From Eumeta japonica (taxonomy: Eukaryota; Arthropoda; Insecta; Lepidoptera; Psychidae), in NCBI GenBank assembly GCA_005406025.1, contig BGZK01001298.1:110186-174185 (forward strand): a stretch of DNA of 64,000 nucleotides, given 5' to 3'. The stretch's first letter is position 1. Each line of letters opens with the position of its first letter. Below, piece after piece: positions 54,781-64,000 of the stretch. Position numbers and translations under genes: made by a program. The notes below the pieces were generated by a model, which was given only the letters and a program-made list of their open reading frames with translations, was not told the DNA's origin and searched no databases.

Positions 54781-55140
54781 TACTAAAAACTCGATTAACC
54801 GGACTAACTGTTGTTGTTAGGCATCCGGATAACCGAATGTATGAAGAAAAGCGGGTTTTTTTAATGAATCAATAATATTTATTTTGTCTTTAAGCGATAA
54901 CACCACTCTTTTACGCTTTGACATTTTTAAATTTGTATACGTAGGACGCACGTCAGAACGGAAGTAACAATTGTCGACAACTAAAATAATACGACACGCG
55001 TGGAGCGGCGATCAAGCGGGGTGCGGGCGGGGCGTAATGCAAGTTTCGACACGTTCATGTTAGAAGAAATTGGAGGCGGTTGGCAGTCCGGATAATCGCG
55101 AATCCGTATAACTGAGGGCTGGATAATCGAGTTTCTTCTG
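54781..55140. mobile_element. Non-autonomous pogo/Tigger-like element
   Basis: The left end TACTAAAAACTCGATTAACC and the complement of the right end (CAGAAGAAACTCGATTATCC) match as inverted repeats. Inner words GGCATCCGGATAACCGAA and CAGTCCGGATAATCGCGAA also mirror each other. TA stands at 54779-54780 and again at 55141-55142, the target duplication used by pogo/Tigger elements. The ACTCGATTATCCGG phrase is typical of Tigger and Jerky-like ends. At 360 bp with no transposase frame it must have been moved by an element elsewhere. Confidence 0.75.
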
Positions 55141-55324
55141 TATATTGTATTGGCTTAAATTTCAAAATATATAGGGAAAGAACCTAATACCAAATCTCAT
55201 TCTTTAAATTTCACTGAAACATTACTATTTTATAATATGTACATGAATAAAAAATATGACATATTATATTTTATTTGTTGTCTGGACATTCAATTGTTAG
55301 TATTTCGTAGTAACAATTTAATGC

Positions 55325-56480
55325 TCAGAAAACAGTTCGATTTCGTGAGGGTCTTTCGAGATAAAGTTGTTCAACACATGGGAATCTTTTGTGATGTCCC
55401 CAAAGCATTTGATTGAGTTAATCACAAAATTTTTGATCGGGAAGCTAAGTCATTCTGGAGTTACGGGCCTAGAATTCTGGTGGCCTTCTGAAATTGTATA
55501 TGAGTTACATGTTTCAGAGAGTTGATATTATTGACATGAGATCGCCCGTAACTGTGGTCCGCATTGGGATACATCAAGAATCAGTTTTTGATTCGTTTTT
55601 GTTTCAAATTACTTTTAATGCCACACCCGGTCTTGTGGGGGATATTCATGCGATAGTACAGTTGGCAGATGAAATTTCATTATTACACAAAGACAAAAGA
55701 CAACAAACCGTCTATGACGATGTAAACATTCGGAGACATCCTGAATTTAAAAATAGCTTATTGTAAATAAATCAATGTGTAAAATTTTCACTTTCTAATC
55801 TAATACATGGATTTGATACCATTATATTAGGCATTGAGAAAATAGAGTTTGTTGATGCTACAGTATTCTTTGAGTTTTCTAGATAACGACCATCAACGGG
55901 GTCTGCGTATCAGTATGTTGGCAAAAAGATTTAGTTCTGTTGCATATGCAGTTACAAAGAGAAGTAAATTGTCAGACATCCATACGACAGAGTGGTCTGA
56001 TTTGGCTGTTTTCATAGCCTGATGTCGTATGATATCTTGCTATGGCGACATACCACAGATATAAATGGAATTTTGGTGCTACAAAAACGGGCTGTTCAGA
56101 CCATTTACAGGGTGGAACCTAGAGTATCTGTCTTAGAACTAAATTAAATGAAATTGAAATCTTAACTGTGGCATTTCAATTTATGTATGCAAATTTAATA
56201 CATCTACAAAGGAGATCGGTATAAATTCAATACAAGAAATAAAAATAAATTATGTTTACATGTTACTCGACAATCTAAAATCAGGAATTCACTTAGAGGG
56301 TTTTGTGTGTGCATGTTCAATAAGGTCCAGGAAAGTAAACAATATCTACCCTTAAATAAATTTAAAACATTATTAAGTACATCCTTGTTAAAAAAGGGTA
56401 ATTTAAAATTTATGAATACATATTTATAGGGTAAATATTTATGGATATAACCAGCTTGTCTTTTTGAAGATTAATTTCCT
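55325..56480 (+). mobile_element. Non-LTR retrotransposon relic (Jockey-like), partial RT and C-terminus
   Basis: Protein sense appears in order across frame breaks. IFCDVPKAFD (about 55387-55416) matches RT motif A with its catalytic Asp. RSPVTVVRIGIHQESVFDSF (from 55539) is the PQGSVLGPLLF-type block. LADEISLL at 55662-55685 is the FADD box with Glu for the second Asp. Then come YDILLWRHTTDINGILVLQ and KRAVQTIYRVEPRVS, NTRNKNKLCLHVTRQSK, and LPLNKFKTLLSTSLLKK near the end. The first half of the RT, the endonuclease and ORF1 are missing. It is the same family as the minus-strand fragment at 23640-24112. Confidence 0.8.
55494..55766 (+). pseudogene. RT fragment of the Jockey-like relic, longest open piece
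   Basis: Ninety open codons cover the middle of the reverse transcriptase, from just before the PQGS-type block (residues 27-30, here HQES) to past the FADD box (residues 57-60, here LADE). In intact LINEs this enzyme copies its RNA at a nicked target. The changed catalytic box and missing parts rule out activity. Confidence 0.75.
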
Positions 56481-56999
56481 TATGTTTTAAAAACCATATA
56501 TGTTTGACTGTTTAATACAATATATTCAAATTTGACGAGAAATACCCTCAAGTTTCTTGATCTTTCTTCTTAAAGGATAACTGCCTTCTAAACGAGTGGT
56601 ACAAGTGTCAAAGAAACAAAATGTAATTTTTTTTAAGATATTGTTACGTATTTGAAACGTTATTCATAACCTACGATATAAAGGTATAAAACATTATATT
56701 CTACAATATTTTCGATATGCTTTTCAAAGTAAACAGCCGTTGTGCGATAAACGATGGAAAACACGCTGATCAAACATGAAAGTCATTCTCAAATTTCGAT
56801 GTTCTTCTGCAAACAGGCAGACTGCTATGCTTTTAAAATCTTATTAATTAAGACCTGCAATATTTTTACGTTGCGGTATGAGTACATAAAGAAAACAAAC
56901 TGTGCCTACCGATTATCCGTTTCAAAAATAATAATTTAGGAAGTCTATCTGTGAAGAGATATTAGGAAAAAACTTGTACTGCATCAAAAATGCGAACTA
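56481..56999. other. AT-rich spacer
   Basis: No gene was seen. Confidence 0.55.
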
Positions 57000-57200
57000 A
57001 ATATCGAGGGCAGTGCAGCAACGGCCCGAGTCCGTCCCCGCGCGCGGCGGGCGCGTGCTAACAGGCGTTTAGAGGCGGCCGGCCCCCGGAGACGCGCCGG
57101 CCCACGGACAAATCTAACAATGTTTTTTGTACGCATTTATTCCCTTCCTCGCTCTATGCCCCTGCCCCGTAATCAAATAAAATTCGCGTCGGCTCAAGCT
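57000..57200. promoter_or_regulatory. CpG-rich island, candidate regulatory block
   Basis: GGGCAGTGCAGCAACGGCCC, CCCGCGCGCGGCGGGCGCG, GGCGGCCGGCCCCCGGAG and ACGCGCCGGCCCACGG, followed by an ATTTATTCCC word. No coding frame is seen; candidate enhancer or promoter. Confidence 0.35.
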
Positions 57201-57635
57201 CCGACTGTATAACATCTGATGGAATATTTTAGTTTGTTCATTTCACCGTTCTGACGGCTCAATTGCTGCGTAAATGCTTTACAAAAAAAAAATAATAAGG
57301 ATAATTGATGAAATCAGAATTACTTTATAAGTTCGGATTAATTTTAGTGTATAAATTATGTAAATACAATGACGGCATTAAAGTGTTACAAGTTCAGAAT
57401 AAATTAAATAGAAAATTGGAATAACAAATACGTTTAATTTGCGGAGGTACAAATAATCAATGGTTCTTAAAAATGATATTTGCAAAATAATTGTTTTTAA
57501 TTATTATTCTAAGAGAATATGGCCCGTTTTAAAGAAGTTTTTTGTGTTCCAATGATTCTATTAATTTGTATTTAATTTTGAAATGCACGTTCGTCAGGAC
57601 GACACCATAAGCATAAGACAATTCACATTTCTGGA
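57201..57635. other. AT-rich spacer
   Basis: No gene was seen. Confidence 0.5.
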
Positions 57636-57688
57636 GGATCAAGGAGGGGAGGGTCATGATCCTCGTGACCCCCTCCGCCTCCTTGACC
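57636..57688. ncRNA. Strong GC-rich hairpin, possible small-RNA precursor or foldback
   Basis: The left arm GGATCAAGGAGGGGAGGGTC (57636-57655, plus A) pairs with TGACCCCCTCCGCCTCCTTG and ACC (57666-57688) over about 20 base pairs, with single-base bulges at 57638, 57677 and 57669-57670, around a 9-base loop. It stands out in an AT-rich setting. The loop is short for a canonical pre-miRNA. A mutated foldback or palindromic expansion are alternatives. Confidence 0.35.
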
Positions 57689-60600
57689 TACCCCTTGACT
57701 CTCGGGCTGGGTGTTTGACTTACTATTGTAAACGAATTAAAGCTCATAACGTCAAATTATACTTTTCGTCTGTGTAATTGTTGACGGTTTACTGTACATT
57801 AAATTGTTTAAGGATTTTGAATAGTCTTATAATACCCGGCTGTTGCATTTGAGTCTTATTAGTGAGTTCACCAAAATTGATTCTGGGAAGTTGTCCAAGT
57901 TTTAAAGATTAGGTATTCATCACTTTGACAGTTATTGACATTTCCGTTTGACTATCACTTTTTTTTTAAATAGCATGAATAACTAGCTAAGCGAAATTAG
58001 TGCCACATTGGAAATAAAAGAAAGATCAAAACATTTCTATACAAATTTCAGAAATATCTTTTATATTTCTGAAATTCGCCGACATACAAATATTATTCGT
58101 TAAAATGGTTCCCTGAGCAGAACTTTTTATGACTATTGAGCTATCCCACTTGGGCTATAATACATATTTAGTTTTCAGTTTTTTTTTTGGGGTGAATCTT
58201 ACAAGTTCTCGTGGTCAAAATACGTAAATGATAAATAATATGTTGATATATTATTATTTTCAAGTTTCAAAGATCCATTTTTTATCCAACTGTCCCAGAG
58301 GGGTGATGATGCTTTTCGAGTGTATGTGTGTACATATATGTATATTTATTTGGCACGCTTGAACGGCTTAATATATTTAAAAATATGACGTATACTAGCC
58401 TGTGTTTTGTGGAAGCAATATAGGATATACTATTTGAAAATGGAGTCTGAAAAATAAAAGACGGGAATAATAAAAAGATGTTATTGTAATCGTTCACTGT
58501 CTACCTTCACTGTGCTTTGGACCTCAACTCGTATACCTTTGCAGAGGGTCATGTATCTCTTAGCCGAGTAAAAACATTACCTTTTGAAATCATAATAACC
58601 TTGACTTAAAAAATCTGTTAAATCGGCCTCACGATCAAAAATGTTTAGAAGAGTTTCAATATCAATGGGATTTTCAGATTAAATTGATATCAAAAAAAAT
58701 CCTGAAGATTGAATCTAATTATGTTTAATTTCTATTTTTTAAAACCTCTCTTTTATTGATCTAACTTTATTCTTTATTAATAAAATTAACAAATTTCAAA
58801 TACATCCCATTATTTAATAAAATAAATTAATATAAAAGCAGTATCTAATAAGAGAATCATAGCATGCTATAACATCATTTTAACCTTGATTTTGATACAC
58901 AATCATACAAATAAAGTCTGTATAAGCCTTTTAACTAGACGAGATCCAGTTAGTATATTACCGCATAAGTCTTATTAAAGCGTCAGTGGTTGCTTTAAAT
59001 GATACAGTAGTTACATAGTGGAGCTTATTTACACTAAATATAGAAGATTTTAGTTTCAAGATTAATTTTATTAGATCCATTTCCGTTTAAAACCTTTATA
59101 CATATATATGAACCGAAGTTTGTTGAAACTTTAAGCTTTACAAAATGTGCGTAATAGATAAATTTTTTGACTGATATTTGATATTTTTTGATTAATATTC
59201 AACTGTAGAAAGTCAGAGTCAGAGAGAAAAAACTTTAAAGTGAGTTATATATTTCCATAAGAGTATGTTTTTTCTTTCTTTAGACTTAAGTTCTATAGAA
59301 AAGAAGTTAGACACGAAACGTCTTATAAATTTGCATTAAATTAGTCCTCTAAGTATCAGTTTTATTGTTGCGCTTGTAAATTTTATGTGAATTGCACTGT
59401 TTCTCATCTCAATTTTAATGCGCCTACAATAATTGTGGAATTTAAAGAAAATTTATGAAAATTATTAATAGTGCTATTAATATTAACTAACATTTATTAT
59501 TTGATTTTCAAATATTAGTTAATTTTATGTAGTGACTAATATTCATAAAGATGTATAACAGGAATAAAAACTTATACATTTCGTTGTTTAAAAGTGATTC
59601 GTTTTATTGATTTGTAGGCCATCTAGACCAAAAACAAGGCAATTTCGTTTGTAATGTCAAAGTACGCTCTTAACGGTATTAAAGCTCCTTTTGATTTACA
59701 AGATCGTAGTTAAGAGTTTTGTACAGTCTTTGGTTCATACAACAAATTCATGATTTACTTAACGATAAACGTATATTACTATGAAGAGCAAAATACAGGC
59801 TATAGTTTTTTAAACCAAATTGATAGTTAAGGTTTCTTCGATGACTGATTAAAAATCCTTTTATTTTCAGATACTGGACACGTGATAACACAAATTACTA
59901 TACCCGCTTTTTGATCATGAAGATTACAATTACAATCAGAAATGTCTAAGAAAAGTCACTTTTTTAGCAAGGAGCCACGAGTAATTTACCTTTCACCAAA
60001 ACTTTTTAATAAAGATCATACGGATCTATCATTACATTTTAACTCTTCGCTGGACCTCACTATGATAGGTTGAAGCTATATAAAGGAGTTATACAACACT
60101 TGTACAACTTTGTGTCACTACGTTCCCAAATACTTCTGTGGTAGAACTGATGTACTTCATTGCGACAAATATATAAAAAATAGGTGTTGTACGGTATTTC
60201 CAAACAGATTTAGAAATCTTTAGGGCTATTAAAGCTTTATCGATTCAGTGATTGACCGCCCGACCTACTATTTATAATTAGGACGTGATTGTAAACACAT
60301 TTTACGTCAATACTAATGGGCATACAAATTTTAAACTTATACCACTGGATAGTTTAACTCTTTCTCTTTCATTTGCTGTTTTTTGCTTTTCGATTGAGTT
60401 GGTGCGTTCGCAATGACCGAGATTTTTGTACGTGGGTGTCACATGCGCGTTCTCGCTACACATTTCGACGCTCCGGGCACTCGAAACGCCTGGAGTCCTC
60501 AATAATTTGGCGAAAACAATATTTCGATGGTTCGCCTTACGTTAGAGCAAGTTTGGAAAACACATAGCTGGACACATAGAGCTGTCGCCTCGGTGTTAGG

Positions 60601-61285
60601 AATAATAGAGACGAATATTTTTTAGCATACAATTATTTCTTAAATGGCAACACAAAATTAATCAATCAGACTTTACTGAACGTTTAAGTGATTCGAAACG
60701 AATATAGGCCAGTCTTATCCTCAATGAATCTAAACACTCTTACAAATCAGCCTCAAAAAAGAAATTATGCACTTGAAAGTCTCTCCAAAAATGATCCATG
60801 TACAAGAGTCCTAAGGAAGTGTCTTATATGTTACCAAGAATACAAGAGCTAACAAAAAAAAAATTAATTTTGCATAAATTGTGAAATAAAATGCGTATTA
60901 TGTTCACTCCAAACAGGTAGAAATTGTTTCACACATTATGTACAATACGGAATTCCAATATAAATAGCACGATTATTCATCATATGAAGATAGTGAAACT
61001 TTTTAAATTGCCTTTGCCAAAGTATCATCAAAAAATTTAAATTTTATTAATATAGGATGTTTGTGTGAGTTGCGTTTAACTAGATGTTTATGAATATCAC
61101 ATAAAAATTGATTTTGTCAGGTATACCTAATTAACAAAAATTGTGATTTTATAACTCTGTTTTTTTTTTTAATTTAATTTCTTAATAAACCGCCTTTTTT
61201 ATTATAATTACAATAATTGAAATTTCAATGGTGTCAAATGTTTACAACCCCTGATAAAATAACCTGCTCGCCCGTTTGGATGTAC
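57689..61285. other. Long AT-rich spacer
   Basis: I find no gene, no recognised transposon and only one mildly GC-rich stretch at about 60400-60510 (GTACGTGGGTGTCACATGCG, CGACGCTCCGGGCAC), which may be regulatory. The remainder is AT-rich with homopolymer runs. Confidence 0.5.
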
Positions 61286-61425
61286 TGTTGGCAGGATGTG
61301 TTTTGTTTCCATACTAAATGCAGCCTACCAGCAGGACGTGGATCGGCTTCTAGCAGGACGCGCTTTTCTGCCTGGCTGTTCTTCCGGAAGTTCCTTCTAG
61401 CAGGACTAGAAGCCGGGCGATTAAT
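61286..61425. repeat. Cluster of four AGCAGGA(C/T) words
   Basis: GGCAGGATGTG, CAGCAGGACGTG, TAGCAGGACGCG and TAGCAGGACTAG lie near 61290, 61330, 61351 and 61399, the last two inside the longer repeat CTTCTAGCAGGAC. TTCTAGTCCTGC..GCAGGACTAGAA-type inversion also occurs at the end. The block is GC-rich and open on both strands, but no protein is recognisable. Confidence 0.45.
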
Positions 61426-64000
61426 CATTAAGCGTACAAGCGATCACCATCGCTACTTTAACTCTATAGGTTGCTCTAGTTAGTCATTTAGAGTTCTAAT
61501 CCAATCTTTGAAGCTAAATTTAGTTTGAAATTAATCCATATCACCTTTAGCGACAATAGAAAACCTCTAAGCTATAAAATTAGCTACCACCAATACTTAA
61601 TTGTTACTGTTGTTATGATAGGTAGTTTTCTTATTTAAATATTTGCATCGCAAGTAAAATTAAATAACGTTTTAAAATTATAAATGCATTAATGACATAC
61701 ATGTATATAAGATGGTGAAATTATAGTGCACCAAAAAACTTATAGAGAATCAAAAGAAAACAGCTTCGTTCAACTAACGATTTACAGTAGTTGAAGTGAT
61801 CCATTCTGGAGTTTAACAGAGAAAACTTCCAACGACGTTATCGTTTTACAAAAGATGCAGACAAAAACTATCGTACTCGGTTGTACTACGGTTGCACTCG
61901 GGGAAAAAAACACCACAAAGTGTTGTTACACACAGAATCCTATAGTAGCTAAATTAAATAGTTTATTTTACAGATTGGATAAAGTTTTGTAAATGGGTTG
62001 GATGCTATATAGACATTTGAAACTTATGATATTTTGTATAAATATTGATTATTGCCTTTTCCCGCCAAAAATGTAACGATGTTATGTATTTTTTTTAATC
62101 ACTTTTTAATTTCTATCAATCGGGTAACAGTTTGATTTATAACCTTTGCACACCTTTGCAAATTATAATTTTTTTTTTTGTGTATTGCCAATAAAAATAT
62201 TTTAACACTATGTCGGATTGTAGACCAAACAACAATAAATTGCTTCTTCATATATATATAAGTTAGATAAACACTATTTACTCCAGTAAAATAAACTTTA
62301 GAATTTATAGTTAAAGCGCTCTGTATAATATTGTAAATGTTAATGATGTAAATATTTCAAAGCATAAACAATCAGGACCGCGACGTTCGTCGTTAAGAGA
62401 AAAATTTGGAAATACCCAAAAACTACTCACCTTAAAATAATATTTTATAATTAGGAATAAACAACATTGAAAAGTAAAGAAGTTTTCTATTTGAGGTATA
62501 TGTACATATTTAAAGTAAACTTCGCGCTTTTAAGTGAAGTTATCATTTCGATATAAATACTATAATTATATGATTTAACGACAAAGTTGTATTGTAAAAA
62601 TATTACTATTTTGCTTCATGTAAAAAATAAAAGGATAAGAAAACAAATGTTTTTAAATTAAATAGCCGGTTTCCAGCTTCCACTTCTGCTGATACTTAGC
62701 TATAAAACTTAAGTGAAAATTATTTGTATTTATGATACAATAATTTTTGTGAGGATTTCGAGGCACATCGAAAACATGGATTTAATGAAAAAAGAAACTG
62801 ATAATTGTCTTTTATTAAATTTATCGTGCTTACGAAGTAAAATGATATTATGCATCAAATGTATGTTAAAAATCTATTATTTATAATATTGTGTATTGGT
62901 CAATCGATTTCTCATAACGACCGGTAAATATTATTTTTTTAATGGAACACCGTTTAACTTATTTTATCATAATTAAATTAGTGTAGAAATTATTTAATAT
63001 GACGACATTAAATAATTTCGATATTTATCGAGGTGATAGTAGAGGGCATTCCAAATACCGCTTAAAGTGTGAGATTTTCCATGTCATAAGTGTTCGGAAG
63101 CTTTGAGATTGTAAATTATTTCATACTTATTCAAAGCTACAACAACCTATCGATATTCATTACGAATAGCTGTTAAAGCGATGAGCTTTTAAAGCGCCGC
63201 CGCTATCGATCCAGAATTTAATCCAATTACCCAATCGGCTTGATTTCTGTTGACATTGGATGTTTGCGAGTACACCCACGGTGACCATGTTTCCCGACCT
63301 ATACCGTGAAGTATGACAGTCATTCTGATTCGGAAAACAATAACATCTAATAGGTTCGTTTTCCTTGAAACGGGAAATACTTTAAAAATCGCAATTCGTT
63401 TCCTTTGTGCAACGCAAAAATATTTATTTTTTCCAAAAAAAAAAGAAAACGACTCATTTAATTAATGTATCACTTCAAGTAATTCAAGAAAAAGAAAAAC
63501 AACAAGTCGAACTGTTTTATAATTTTTTTTTAAAATTATCACTTTGAATTATTTTCATTTTTCGTTGTGTGTAATCAATATTAACATAACAAACATACTT
63601 AATAAAAAACTAAGGAATTGCGAATGTGTTGTCTATGTACAAAAAAAAAAACTGATACGTACGTACTATACAACCGTTTGGTATGTACGAACTATACAAC
63701 CCTATCTTCCATCAGTTTTTTTTCAATAAAGTAGATATAGGTATCAAATATCTTCGTATTTATGATGCGTTGATTCTGTGATACATGCAGCTGTCAAAAT
63801 TACCTATTTAAAATCTTCACGTCACAAGACCGTTCCCGTGTGTAACAATTTTTTATAAATTGGCTATCATAATTCTCAACAGGCGAAGTTATATATTCGA
63901 TATGACAGTGTTCGAAACGCAGACTTCTCTGGTATAAGATTAACTTTTAATTCATTGATGTAAATGAATTTTCCTTCGGCCAATTAGGTTTATATGGTTG
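61426..64000. other. AT-rich spacer to window end
   Basis: No gene or element was recognised. ACGTACTATACAACC and TACGAACTATACAACC form a small direct repeat at 63659-63702. 63180-63260 is slightly richer in GC (AAAGCGCCGCCGCTATCG). Confidence 0.5.

Noticed and set aside
1..64000. CRISPR arrays, prokaryotic operons, ribosome-binding sites, phage genes
   Set aside because: Base composition, transposon content and a CCA-less Pol III tRNA show eukaryotic nuclear DNA. No regular direct-repeat and spacer pattern is present.
1..64000. Known insect microRNAs
   Set aside because: I looked for seeds of common insect microRNAs that I remember and found none in a matching hairpin. A database search would be needed to be sure.

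Overview
This window looks like eukaryotic, non-coding nuclear DNA from an insect, most likely a moth or butterfly. The sequence is strongly AT-rich and no reading frame forms a credible multi-exon host gene. Lepidoptera is suggested by several copies of a dispersed repeat I recognise from that order (it starts near ACCGGCGAAGTGCGAGT and ends in a GGAACCCTAAAA-type tail), by mariner relics of the kinds common there, and by short GC-rich blocks standing in AT-rich spacer. The taxon is inferred; species and chromosome cannot be read from the sequence. The only intact host gene I can support is a tRNA-Gln (anticodon TTG) at 42620-42691 with its Pol III stop signal.

Layout. 1-7085 is spacer with GC-rich blocks (possible conserved regulatory DNA), one multi-hairpin segment (2910-3004) and a 94-bp alternating purine/pyrimidine tract (5141-5234). 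7086-8482 is a young, 5'-truncated Penelope-like element: a GIY-YIG endonuclease remnant between two nearly identical 483-bp inverted arms, each with a hammerhead-ribozyme-like core, a 40-bp tail on one side and a candidate 12-bp target duplication. 9988-10169 is a broken THAP zinc-finger exon ending at a splice-donor consensus. 11983-12047 is a precursor-microRNA-sized hairpin. About 18.93-19.87 kb is a hAT relic whose ends are packed with TATCGATA words.

20.9-24.1 kb is old repeat debris: a Lepidoptera-type repeat tail, a decayed tandem array with units of about 140-185 bp, and the minus-strand 3' end of a non-LTR retrotransposon. A plus-strand relative of that retrotransposon lies at 55.3-56.5 kb. 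31.6-32.2 kb is a decayed 120-bp tandem array. 32.9-38.3 kb holds three mariner relics, one (37012-38261) inserted into another (36284 onward). A fourth lies at 43.6-44.7 kb. 54781-55140 is a non-autonomous pogo/Tigger-like element. A degenerate GAACCG/GATCGG word family recurs at 4.7, 9.2, 48.5-48.9, 50.1, 51.1 and 53.6 kb.

The GC-rich blocks (for example 6470-6910, 15240-15350, 40950-41200 and 52450-52790) contain recognisable transcription-factor words. The simplest reading is a long intron or intergenic regulatory stretch of a developmental gene, riddled with dead transposons. No operon or pathway logic applies.
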